This document shows, one piece after another, positions 50,148-58,751 of a stretch of 64,000 nucleotides of DNA. A program made the position numbers and the translations under genes. This DNA is from Lachnospiraceae bacterium (GTDB lineage: Bacteria > Bacillota > Clostridia > Lachnospirales > Lachnospiraceae). The notes under the pieces are model-generated. The model made no database searches. It was not told the DNA's origin and was given only the letters and a program-made list of their open reading frames with translations. Numbering within the stretch: position 1 is the first letter of the stretch; each line of letters begins with the position of its first letter. The stretch spans positions 1 to 64,000 of the forward strand of contig JAFQCM010000127.1 in NCBI GenBank assembly GCA_017399445.1. The letters are read 5' to 3'.

Positions 50148-51371
50148 ATGAACGTAATCAAAGGCGGTGTAACATCACCAAAAGGATTTAAAGCAGCAAG
50201 TGCAATGGCAGGAATTAAGTATCAAGATAGAAAAGATATGGCAATGATTTACAGTGAAGTGCCATGTAAAGCAGCTGGAACATTTACAACCAACGTAGTA
50301 AAAGCAGCACCGGTAAAATGGGATAAAGCAGTAGTAGAAGATTCGGAATTTGCACAAGCAGTAGTAATTAATGCAGGAATTGCAAATGCCTGTACTGGAA
50401 CAGAAGGATATGAGTACTGTGTAGACACTGCAAAGGCTGCTTCTGAAATTTTAAATATTCCATATAAAAGTGTATGTGTAGCATCTACTGGTGTTATTGG
50501 AAAACAGCTTCCGATGGACAAAATTGTAGGTGGTGTAAAAATGCTGGCACCAAAGCTTTCAGATACTTACGAAGCAGGTCATGAAGCAGCAGAAGCCATT
50601 ATGACTACAGATACCATGCCAAAAGAAGTGGCAGTTACCTTTGAGGTGGATGGGGTTACCGTAACCGTTGGTGGTATGTGTAAAGGTTCTGGTATGATTC
50701 ATCCAAATATGTGTACCATGTTAGGGTTCGTTATGACAGATGCAGCAATTTCCAAAGAATTGTTAACAGAAGCTTTGAAGGAAGACGTACAGGATACCTA
50801 CAATATGGTATCTGTGGATGGTGACACTTCTACAAATGATACAGTATTACTATTTGCTAATGGTATGGCAGGAAATGCAGAAATTAACAAGAAAGATGAA
50901 AATTATAAAAAATTCAAAGAAGCCCTGCATTATGTAAATGAAGAACTTGCAAAATTGATTGCAGGAGATGGAGAAGGTGCTACTGCATTATTTGAAGTAA
51001 AAGTAATTGGTGCAGAAAGCAAAGAACAGGCAGTGATGCTGAGTAAATCCGTAGTAACCTCTAGTCTTACCAAAGCGGCTATTTATGGTCACGATGCCAA
51101 TTGGGGACGAATTCTTTGTGCTATGGGATATTCCGGAGCGGAATTTGATCCGGAAAAAGTAGACTTGTTTTTTGAAAGTGCAGCAGGAAAACTTCAGATT
51201 ATCGAAAATGGTGTGGCACTGGATTATAGCGAAGAAGAAGCAACCAAGATATTGTCAGAAGATAAAGTAACTGCTATTGCAGATGTGAAGATGGGAGACG
51301 CCACAGCTACTGCATGGGGTTGTGACCTTACTTATGATTATGTAAAAATTAATGCGGATTACCGTTCTTAA
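50148..51371 (+). CDS. argJ: Glutamate N-acetyltransferase / amino-acid N-acetyltransferase
   Basis: ArgJ moves the acetyl group from acetylornithine to glutamate, and in bifunctional forms also uses acetyl-CoA. The 407-residue precursor cleaves itself before Thr190 in KGSGMIHPNMCTMLGFV, giving two subunits. The residue before the Thr is Cys rather than the usual Ala. The ATG at 50148 is set by AAGGAGG eight bases before it; an ATG two codons earlier is too close. Confidence 0.95.
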   Translation: MNVIKGGVTSPKGFKAASAMAGIKYQDRKDMAMIYSEVPCKAAGTFTTNVVKAAPVKWDKAVVEDSEFAQAVVINAGIANACTGTEGYEYCVDTAKAASEILNIPYKSVCVASTGVIGKQLPMDKIVGGVKMLAPKLSDTYEAGHEAAEAIMTTDTMPKEVAVTFEVDGVTVTVGGMCKGSGMIHPNMCTMLGFVMTDAAISKELLTEALKEDVQDTYNMVSVDGDTSTNDTVLLFANGMAGNAEINKKDENYKKFKEALHYVNEELAKLIAGDGEGATALFEVKVIGAESKEQAVMLSKSVVTSSLTKAAIYGHDANWGRILCAMGYSGAEFDPEKVDLFFESAAGKLQIIENGVALDYSEEEATKILSEDKVTAIADVKMGDATATAWGCDLTYDYVKINADYRS

Positions 51372-51386
51372 GAAAGAAGGATAAAA

Positions 51387-52283
51387 ATGAGTGAAATCAA
51401 CGATTATTTAAAAAAAGCTGAGGTTCTGATTGAAGCCTTACCATACATCCAGAGATTTAACCGCAAGGTAATTGTGGTGAAATATGGCGGCAGTGCTATG
51501 GTAGATGATGAATTAAAAAAGAATGTAATTAAAGATGTAACCTTATTAAAATTGGTTGGCTTCAAACCGATCATTGTTCATGGTGGTGGTAAAGAAATCA
51601 GTAAATGGGTGGCAAAGTCCGGAAAAGAAGCAAAATTTATTAATGGACTTCGTGTTACTGACGAAGAAACTATGGAAATTGCAGAGATGGTATTAGGCAG
51701 AGTGAATAAAAGTCTGGTACAGATGATTGAACAGCTTGGAGTTCGGGCTATTGGTATCAGCGGAAAAGATGGCGGTTTATTAAAAGTAGATAAAAAGTAT
51801 TCCAATGGTGAAGATATTGGATTTGTTGGAAATATCAAAGAAGTAAATGCAGAAATTTTATGGGATTTATTGGAGAAAGATTTTCTGCCTGTGATTGCGC
51901 CAATTGGTATGGATGATAACTTTGATACTTATAACATTAATGCAGATGATGCTGCTTGTGCTATTGCAGAAGCCATGAAGGCAGAAAAACTTGCATTTTT
52001 AACAGATGTAGAAGGTGTTATGAAAGATCCTTCTGATAAGAGTTCCTTAATTTCAGAACTTACCATTTCAGAAGCAGAAGCCTTGATTGAGGATGGAACT
52101 GTTGGTGGAGGTATGCTTCCGAAATTAAATAACTGCATGGATGCTATTAAAGAAGGAGTTTCCAGAGTGCATATTTTAGATGGAAGAATTCCACATTGCT
52201 TATTACTTGAAATATTTACAAATAAAGGAATTGGAACAGCCATATTAGGTGATAAGGAGATGAAATTTTACGATGGAAAGTAA
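51387..52283 (+). CDS. argB: Acetylglutamate kinase
   Basis: ArgB phosphorylates N-acetylglutamate. The 298-residue protein has [50 protein letters not shown] and a C-terminal GGGMLPK, with an N-terminal extension of the arginine-sensitive hexameric type, so feedback inhibition is likely. AGAAAGAAGGATAAAA precedes the ATG. The end overlaps argD by 11 bases. Confidence 0.96.
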   Translation: MSEINDYLKKAEVLIEALPYIQRFNRKVIVVKYGGSAMVDDELKKNVIKDVTLLKLVGFKPIIVHGGGKEISKWVAKSGKEAKFINGLRVTDEETMEIAEMVLGRVNKSLVQMIEQLGVRAIGISGKDGGLLKVDKKYSNGEDIGFVGNIKEVNAEILWDLLEKDFLPVIAPIGMDDNFDTYNINADDAACAIAEAMKAEKLAFLTDVEGVMKDPSDKSSLISELTISEAEALIEDGTVGGGMLPKLNNCMDAIKEGVSRVHILDGRIPHCLLLEIFTNKGIGTAILGDKEMKFYDGK

Positions 52284-53463
52284 GCAGTATATTGACCAGT
52301 GTGAAGAATATATTTTACATACCTATAACCGTTTTCAAATTGTATTAGAAAAGGGTAATGGAGTTTATTTATATGACGTAAACGGCAAAGAATATTTGGA
52401 TTTTGCCGCAGGAATTGCAGTGTTTGCCTTAGGATATAATGATAAGGAATACAATGATGCATTAAAAGGACAGATTGATAAGTTAATTCATACATCTAAC
52501 TTATTTTATAATGTGCCTGCCGCAAAGGCCTCTAAAAAGCTGGCAGAGGCTTCAGGATTAAGTAAAGTATTTTTTACCAATAGTGGAACAGAAGCAATTG
52601 AAGGTGCTATTAAGGTGGCTAGAAAGTATGCCTACAATAAAGATGGAAAAACAGACCATGAAATTATTGCCATGAATCACTCGTTCCACGGAAGAAGTTT
52701 AGGAGCTCTTTCTGTAACCGGAAATACAAAATATCAGGAACCATTTAAACCATTAATTGGTGGAATTAAGTTTGCTGATTTTAATGATTTAGAAAGTGTA
52801 AAGGCACAAATCAATGAAAAAACCTGTGCTATCATTATGGAAACAGTACAGGGAGAAGGTGGTCTTTACCCGGTAGAACCAGAATTCTTAAAGGGTGTAA
52901 AAGCACTTTGTGAAGAAAATGACATTCTTTTGATTTTAGATGAAATCCAGTGTGGTATGGGAAGAACCGGATACCAGTTTGCATGGCAGGAATATGGGGT
53001 AGAACCAGATGTTATGACCTGTGCCAAAGCATTAGGCTGCGGTGTACCAGTAGGAGCTTTTGTATTAAATGAAAAAACAGCGAAAGCTTCTTTGGTAGCC
53101 GGAGATCATGGAACTACTTACGGTGGAAATCCATTTGCCTGTGCAGCGGTAGACAAGGTATTGGATATTTTTGAAGAAAGAAAGATTCTTCACCATGTAA
53201 AAGAAATTAGTGAATATTTAGAGAAAAAACTGGATGAACTGGTGGAAAAATCAGAATGTCTTTCTATGAGACGAGGAAAAGGTCTGATGCAGGGACTGGT
53301 AGTAAAAGATGGTGTAAAACCTGGTGATATTGTAAATAAAGCATTAGATAACGGATTAATTGTAATTACTGCAGGAAGTAATGTAGTCCGTATGGTTCCG
53401 CCTTTGGTGATTACAAAAGAACATGTGGATGAAATGATAGAAAAGTTGCAAAATTGTTTGTAA
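52273..53463 (+). CDS. argD: Acetylornithine aminotransferase
   Basis: A 396-residue PLP-dependent class III transaminase making acetylornithine. It has [63 protein letters not shown] and the lysine in [16 protein letters not shown]. The start overlaps argB, with GGAG inside argB. Last gene of the arginine run; no argF or argH follows. Confidence 0.95.
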   Translation: MESKQYIDQCEEYILHTYNRFQIVLEKGNGVYLYDVNGKEYLDFAAGIAVFALGYNDKEYNDALKGQIDKLIHTSNLFYNVPAAKASKKLAEASGLSKVFFTNSGTEAIEGAIKVARKYAYNKDGKTDHEIIAMNHSFHGRSLGALSVTGNTKYQEPFKPLIGGIKFADFNDLESVKAQINEKTCAIIMETVQGEGGLYPVEPEFLKGVKALCEENDILLILDEIQCGMGRTGYQFAWQEYGVEPDVMTCAKALGCGVPVGAFVLNEKTAKASLVAGDHGTTYGGNPFACAAVDKVLDIFEERKILHHVKEISEYLEKKLDELVEKSECLSMRRGKGLMQGLVVKDGVKPGDIVNKALDNGLIVITAGSNVVRMVPPLVITKEHVDEMIEKLQNCL

Positions 53464-53478
53464 AATAATGGAGTGATT

Positions 53479-54810
53479 ATGAAAAAAGTAAGAAAAAGAA
53501 TTTCCATGTTTGCAGTGATAATTCTTCTTGCATTTATGTTATGGTATGCCATGGAGGATTCCATGAAAAATGAAGATGCAGTAAGCCGGACTAATGGCGA
53601 AGCCGTGGAGTTAAATGTGTGGTATGCAGATGAGAAAATGCAGACATATATCGATGAGGCTGCAAAAAGCTTTGAAAAAAAGAACAATATAAAGGTAAAT
53701 ACAAAACTGATTTCAGAAATTGATTATATTGAAATGATTAATGACAATAGTGTGGGAGAAGAGTTTCAGGGACCAGATGTATATCTAGTAACCAATGACC
53801 AGCTAGAAAAAGTGGAATTGGCAGGGCTCACTAAGAAGGTAGAAAAACATAAAAAACACTATAGCAGTGAGAATTATTGTGATACTGCCTTACACGCAGT
53901 CAGGTACAATGGAGAACAGATAGCTTACCCGATTAGCTTTGAAACAAGTTTTCTTTTATATAATAAAGATTATGTTCAAGTAGAGAAAACCATTGAGGCA
54001 GAAGATTCTGGAGAGGAAATTCCGGAACAGGCTCAGACAGAAATGGTTTCCGTAGTTCCAAAAACCATAGAAGAATTAAAAGAATTTTCTGATATTTTTG
54101 AAGGTGCAGAAGGCGTAGAAAATATCTTCCGGTTTGATGTGTCAGATATTTTTTATACTTATTTTTTTGTGGGAGATTACTTGACACTTGGTGGTTCTGA
54201 TGGAGACAATGCAGGTGTGGTGGATATTGATAATGATAATGTAAAAGAATGCTTAACAGTATTTCAAGAATTGGCACAATTTTTTGCTATTGATATCAAA
54301 ACCATTAACTACGAGACTGTATTGAATGAGTTTGCTCAGGGAAAAACGGTGTATACGATTGGAAAGACAGATGCAGTAAAGAGAATAGGTGATATTGCAG
54401 CAGAAAGCGGAAAAGAAATTAATTATGGCGTTGCAGCACTTCCAAATGTGTCAGATACTTTAACTTCCAAGGCATTATCCGTTACTACGGTGGCAGTGGT
54501 AAATGGCTATACAAGACATGAACATGAAGCAGATAAATTTGCAGATTACCTTGCTTTTGGCTATGCAGATAAACTTTATGAAACAACTGGAAAATATGCG
54601 GCAAAGAGAGAGGTGGTTACCGGAGAAAATTCTTACCGTAATGAAATTTATAGCCAGTATGAAAATTCAGTATCTCTTCCAAAACTTTTAAATGCAAGTA
54701 ATTTCTGGGTGAATTTAGAAATTGCATTTTTCAACATTTGGACGGGAGAAGAGATTGAACCACAAATTCAAACAGTTTCTGAACAGGTAAAAGACCAGCT
54801 AAATAATTAA
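53479..54810 (+). CDS. Orphan extracellular solute-binding protein
   Basis: A 443-residue family 1 type binding protein (LNVWYADEKMQTYIDEAAKSF, then YNGEQIAYPISFETSFLLYNKD). A hydrophobic N-terminal segment (about residues 9-25) has no lipobox Cys, so it is anchored by this helix or cleaved, unlike typical Gram-positive binding lipoproteins. No permease or ATPase gene is near. The ATG at 53479 follows TGGAGTGATT. It follows argD after 15 bases and may share its transcript. Ligand unknown. Confidence 0.82.
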   Translation: MKKVRKRISMFAVIILLAFMLWYAMEDSMKNEDAVSRTNGEAVELNVWYADEKMQTYIDEAAKSFEKKNNIKVNTKLISEIDYIEMINDNSVGEEFQGPDVYLVTNDQLEKVELAGLTKKVEKHKKHYSSENYCDTALHAVRYNGEQIAYPISFETSFLLYNKDYVQVEKTIEAEDSGEEIPEQAQTEMVSVVPKTIEELKEFSDIFEGAEGVENIFRFDVSDIFYTYFFVGDYLTLGGSDGDNAGVVDIDNDNVKECLTVFQELAQFFAIDIKTINYETVLNEFAQGKTVYTIGKTDAVKRIGDIAAESGKEINYGVAALPNVSDTLTSKALSVTTVAVVNGYTRHEHEADKFADYLAFGYADKLYETTGKYAAKREVVTGENSYRNEIYSQYENSVSLPKLLNASNFWVNLEIAFFNIWTGEEIEPQIQTVSEQVKDQLNN

Positions 54811-54838
54811 AATTTAATAGGTGACAGTATGAAAAAAG

Positions 54839-54903
54839 AAAGCAGATACTTTCCTGAAATTTAAGTTGAAAAGAATCTTGAAAAAGGAAATTCTGCTTTT
54901 TTT
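54839..54903 (+). terminator. Terminator of the arg / binding-protein run
   Basis: AAAGCAG (54839-54845) pairs with CTGCTTT (54893-54899), extended by TTTCC with GGAAA, and followed by a run of T. The loop is long (about 30 bases). Confidence 0.65.
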
Positions 54904-54944
54904 AATTTTACAGAAAAAAATACGAAAAAAATTTAATTTTTTTG

Positions 54945-54973
54945 TTGTAAAAATGTGAAAATTTAGATAAAAT
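54945..54973 (+). promoter_or_regulatory. Sigma-A promoter of comEA and the following run
   Basis: TTGTAA (54945-54950) and TAAAAT (54968-54973) with a 17-base spacer, about 45 bases before the comEA start. It lies in a very AT-rich stretch, so chance matches are possible. Confidence 0.5.
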
Positions 54974-55018
54974 AAAAATATCCATATGCGAATCAGGTGT
55001 CCTCATAAGGAGGATATC

Positions 55019-55612
55019 ATGAAAAGTAAAAAAAGTAAGGTGATAGCCATAAGCATTTTCTTCTTCCTGTGTGGAAGCTTTTGTTATATCACCAATAGTG
55101 AAAAAGAGGAAGAGCAACTTGTTATATTGAATGAAGATGTTTTAGAGACAAATATATCTAAACTACCAGAAGAACAGGCGAAGGAAAAAATATATGTTCA
55201 CATATGTGGAGCTGTTGTAAATCCTGGAGTATATGAATTAGAACAAGGTGCAAGAGTGTATGAGGGAATACAGATGGCAGGCGGAATGTTGGAAGATGCT
55301 GCGAAAGATTCTATGAATCAAGCCGCAGTATTAACAGATGGAGAACGTTTCTATGTGTCAACGGTATCTGAAATAGAACAGGGAAGAGAAGTGCCTGAAA
55401 TTGAGTCAGTAGAGGATACAAGGGTGAATATTAATACTGCTTCAAAAGAAGAGCTAATGACTTTGCCAGGGATTGGTGAGTCAAAAGCAGAGTCTGTTAT
55501 CCAATATCGTGAAGAGCATGGTGAGTTTAAAGAAGTAGAGGAATTGACTAGCATTCCTGGAATTAAAAGTGGCGTATTTGAAAAAATAAAAGAACTAGTG
55601 AGGATCAGGTGA
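55019..55612 (+). CDS. comEA: ComEA, DNA-uptake receptor with SLBB and helix-hairpin-helix domains
   Basis: ComEA binds double-stranded DNA at the outer membrane face and passes it to ComEC. The 197-residue protein has a membrane anchor (residues 7-24), an SLBB domain (YVHICGAVVNPGVYELEQGA) and a C-terminal HhH pair (VNINTASKEELMTLPGIGES, then IPGIKSGVFEKIKEL). The ATG at 55019 is set by AAGGAGGATATC. The next gene starts 4 bases after its stop. Confidence 0.93.
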   Translation: MKSKKSKVIAISIFFFLCGSFCYITNSEKEEEQLVILNEDVLETNISKLPEEQAKEKIYVHICGAVVNPGVYELEQGARVYEGIQMAGGMLEDAAKDSMNQAAVLTDGERFYVSTVSEIEQGREVPEIESVEDTRVNINTASKEELMTLPGIGESKAESVIQYREEHGEFKEVEELTSIPGIKSGVFEKIKELVRIR

Positions 55613-55616
55613 AAAA

Positions 55617-56306
55617 ATGGGAAAAAAAGTTTTAGTTGTGGATGATGAGAAATTAATCGTAAAAGGAATTCGTTTTAGTTTAGAGCAGGATGGCATGGAA
55701 GTAGACTGTGCGTATGATGGAGAAGAAGCTATCGAATATGCAAAATCCAATGAGTACGACATTATTTTACTGGATGTAATGCTTCCAAAATTTACAGGGT
55801 TTGAAGTATGTCAGCAGATAAGAGAATTCTCTAATGTGCCAATTGTAATGCTTACTGCGAAAGGCGATGATATGGATAAAATTCTGGGGCTGGAATATGG
55901 AGCAGATGACTATATTACAAAACCATTTAATATTTTGGAAGTAAAAGCAAGAATTAAAGCGATTTTAAGACGTGGTGTAACAAAAGAAGATAATTCACAA
56001 AAGCAGGATGTTATTGAAGCAGGTGATATGAGTCTTGACTGTGAAGGACGGAGACTTTATATTTCGGAAGAAGAAATTAATTTGACTGCAAAAGAATTTG
56101 ATGTATTAGAGCTTCTTGTTTTAAATCCAAATAAGGTTTACAGTAGAGAAAAACTCTTAAATTTAATCTGGGGAGAAGATTATCCTGGAGATGTAAGAAC
56201 AGTTGATGTTCATATTAGAAGACTTAGAGAAAAAATTGAAAAGAATCCGAGTGAACCAAAATACGTTCATACAAAATGGGGTGTAGGATATTACTTCCAA
56301 GTATAG
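55617..56306 (+). CDS. OmpR-family response regulator
   Basis: A 229-residue two-domain regulator: receiver with Asp53 as the phosphoacceptor (ILLDVMLPKF), acidic pair Asp9/Asp10 and Lys in DYITKPF, then a winged-helix output domain (LTAKEFDVLELLVLNPNKVY, then VDVHIRRLREKIE). AGGTGAAAAA precedes the ATG. It lies between comEA and its kinase. Confidence 0.95.
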   Translation: MGKKVLVVDDEKLIVKGIRFSLEQDGMEVDCAYDGEEAIEYAKSNEYDIILLDVMLPKFTGFEVCQQIREFSNVPIVMLTAKGDDMDKILGLEYGADDYITKPFNILEVKARIKAILRRGVTKEDNSQKQDVIEAGDMSLDCEGRRLYISEEEINLTAKEFDVLELLVLNPNKVYSREKLLNLIWGEDYPGDVRTVDVHIRRLREKIEKNPSEPKYVHTKWGVGYYFQV

Positions 56307-56339
56307 TGAGGAACAATACACGGAAGGAGTGGATAAAAA

Positions 56340-57776
56340 ATGAAAGTACTAGACGAATTGTGTCATAGTCTGCGCCTTAGAATTCTTTTAGTGGTTTTAA
56401 TAGTAGGAATTATTCCTATTTCACTCATAAAATATGGTGCATCGCATTTTTATGAAGAATGGGCAATGAATAACAAAAGTATTGAAGTTCAATTGCAGTG
56501 TAACAGTATTTCTAATCAGTTAATTAGTTCTAATTATATGTTTGATACGTCATCAGAAAAAGTAAATGCAGAGATTACACAACTGGCAAATATTTATGAT
56601 GGACGTGTTAGAATTGTGGATAATACTCTTAGGATTATTAAAGATACATATTCTTTAGATACAGGAAAAACTATAATTTCATCAGAAGTGATTAAATGTT
56701 TTCAGGGAAGTACTTCCAAAAAGTATGATGACAATGGCCGATATATTGAATTTACTGTACCTGTTATTAATAACAGAGGAGAAAGCAAACAGGAAATTAT
56801 TGGGGTAATATTGGTAAGTGTTTCTACAAATTCTATTAAAATGGTAATTTCAGAAGTTACTAAGAAATTGGATTTGATGCAGATTGTAGTGATGGTAATA
56901 GTGCTAATTATTGCAGTAGCTTTTTCTCGAAGTATTACGCATCCGTTTAAAAAGATGACAGATTCCATTGCAGAGTGGGGAGAAGAAGTAGATGAAGAAG
57001 CTATTTCCAAAACTATGACAGAATTTACAGAAACGCATTTGATTGCAGAATCCTTTGCAAGCCTGTTAACAAAAATGAAGAATGTAGATAAAGCGAGGCA
57101 GGAATTTGTTTCTAATGTGAGCCACGAATTGAAAACACCGTTAACATCCATGAAAGTCCTGGCGGATTCACTTATGGCAATGGGAGATGCACCAGCGGAG
57201 CTTTATAAGGAATTTATGACTGACATGTCAGAAGAAATTGACAGAGAAAATAAGATTATTAATGACTTATTATCATTAGTGAAAATGGATAAGACAGAAG
57301 CAAAGCCACAGGTACAAGCTATGTCTATTAATGATTTGATTGAAACGATCTTAAAGAGGCTCCGTCCAATTGCAAGAAAGAGAAATATTGAACTGGTATT
57401 TGAAAGTTTTAGAGAGGTAGTTGCGGATGTGGATGAAGTCAAATTTACTCTTGCAGTTTCTAATCTGGTAGAGAATGCCATAAAATATAATATTGAAAAT
57501 GGTTGGGTACATGTGTCTTTAAATGCAGACCATAAAGATATGTATATTGTAGTATCTGATTCGGGAATCGGAATACCTGAGGATTCCATAGGAGAGATTT
57601 TTGAAAGATTTTACAGGGTAGATAAATCACATTCCAGAGAGATTGGTGGTACCGGTCTGGGACTAGCAATTACAAAAAATGCTATATTAATGCATCATGG
57701 AACCGTGAAAGTAACTAGTAAAGTGGGAGAAGGAACCACATTTACGGTTAGGGTTCCATTAAGTTATATTGAATAA
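56340..57776 (+). CDS. Sensor histidine kinase
   Basis: A 478-residue membrane kinase: first helix at residues 13-30, an extracytoplasmic sensor domain to about residue 180, second helix (LMQIVVMVIVLIIAVAF), HAMP linker, and a kinase core with His262 in VSHELKTPLTS, N box NLVENAIKYN and G boxes SDSGIGIPED and GGTGLGLAI. The signal is unknown. AAGGAGTGGATAAAA precedes the ATG. Pairs with the regulator 33 bases upstream. Confidence 0.95.
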   Translation: MKVLDELCHSLRLRILLVVLIVGIIPISLIKYGASHFYEEWAMNNKSIEVQLQCNSISNQLISSNYMFDTSSEKVNAEITQLANIYDGRVRIVDNTLRIIKDTYSLDTGKTIISSEVIKCFQGSTSKKYDDNGRYIEFTVPVINNRGESKQEIIGVILVSVSTNSIKMVISEVTKKLDLMQIVVMVIVLIIAVAFSRSITHPFKKMTDSIAEWGEEVDEEAISKTMTEFTETHLIAESFASLLTKMKNVDKARQEFVSNVSHELKTPLTSMKVLADSLMAMGDAPAELYKEFMTDMSEEIDRENKIINDLLSLVKMDKTEAKPQVQAMSINDLIETILKRLRPIARKRNIELVFESFREVVADVDEVKFTLAVSNLVENAIKYNIENGWVHVSLNADHKDMYIVVSDSGIGIPEDSIGEIFERFYRVDKSHSREIGGTGLGLAITKNAILMHHGTVKVTSKVGEGTTFTVRVPLSYIE

Positions 57777-57790
57777 AAGGCGGTGCAAAG

Positions 57791-58735
57791 ATGAAAAAAT
57801 ATTTGAAGCTTTTAGTCCTTTGTGTCTTGCTTTGTATGATAAGTGGGTGTTCCTCCAATGAGTCTAATGAAGTAATGGGAGAAACAGAGGATGGAACTTT
57901 TAAAATCTTTTATGTTAGTAATGAAACCATGACACTGACAGAAGACGAGTATGTTCCAAAAGAACAGGGAACAGAAGCTAAGGTGAAAGAGTTATACAAT
58001 ATATTATCCCAAACACCACAGTCTCAACAATGTAAATCTGCGATTCCGGAAGGAATAGAGTTACAGAATTGTAGTTTAAATGGGAAACAATTAAGTTTGT
58101 ATTTTGGGGATTCTTATTATAATATGGATTCCATTACAGAAACTTTGTGCCGCAGCGCTATTGTGAAAACCATTATGCAATTGGAAGAATTGAAAGGAAT
58201 TGAATTTTTGGTAAATAACCAGCCTTTAATGGACAAAGCTGGTCGTACTGTGGGGCTCATGACAGAAGACGATTTTATAGATAATAAGGACTCTGAAATT
58301 CATTCCTATGAAGAAATAAAATTAAAGTTGTATTATAGTAATGCAGCCGGAGACGGATTAGTGTTAGTAGAAAGAGAACTGTTATATGATACAAATATTT
58401 CAAGAGAGAAGTTAATTGTGGAACAGCTTTTAAAAGGAATTACTGGACAAGAAAATGCTAGTCTTGCAAAGGCTTCCTTTCCGGTAAATACCAAGCTTTT
58501 AAATTTATATGTAGAAGGTGGAGTTTGTTACGTAAATTTTGATGAGAATTTTCTTGATAAGTCTGTTAGTGTAGATGAAGAAATTATTGTTTATTCATTG
58601 GTAAACTCATTAACAGAAATACCTACAGTAACAAAGGTGCAGATATCTATTGATGGAGAGTCGAATCGAATGTTTAAAGAAAAAGTAAATTTAAATACTT
58701 TGTTTGAACGTAACTTAGAATACTTAAAAGAATAG
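57791..58735 (+). CDS. GerMN-domain lipoprotein
   Basis: A 314-residue lipoprotein with a lipobox at MISGCS (Cys about residue 21) and two GerMN repeats (the second around LYYSNAAGDGLVLVERELLY and LLKGITGQE). GerM relatives act in sporulation and germination; outside spores such proteins sit beside two-component systems as surface sensors or partners. GGCGGTGCAAAG precedes the ATG. It stands between the kinase gene and comEC. Confidence 0.88.
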   Translation: MKKYLKLLVLCVLLCMISGCSSNESNEVMGETEDGTFKIFYVSNETMTLTEDEYVPKEQGTEAKVKELYNILSQTPQSQQCKSAIPEGIELQNCSLNGKQLSLYFGDSYYNMDSITETLCRSAIVKTIMQLEELKGIEFLVNNQPLMDKAGRTVGLMTEDDFIDNKDSEIHSYEEIKLKLYYSNAAGDGLVLVERELLYDTNISREKLIVEQLLKGITGQENASLAKASFPVNTKLLNLYVEGGVCYVNFDENFLDKSVSVDEEIIVYSLVNSLTEIPTVTKVQISIDGESNRMFKEKVNLNTLFERNLEYLKE

Positions 58736-58751
58736 GAAAATAGAGAGAGGT

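Noticed and set aside
53933-54277. 114-residue minus-strand frame opposite the solute-binding protein gene
   Set aside because: His/Leu/Gln-rich complement of the coding strand with no signals of its own.
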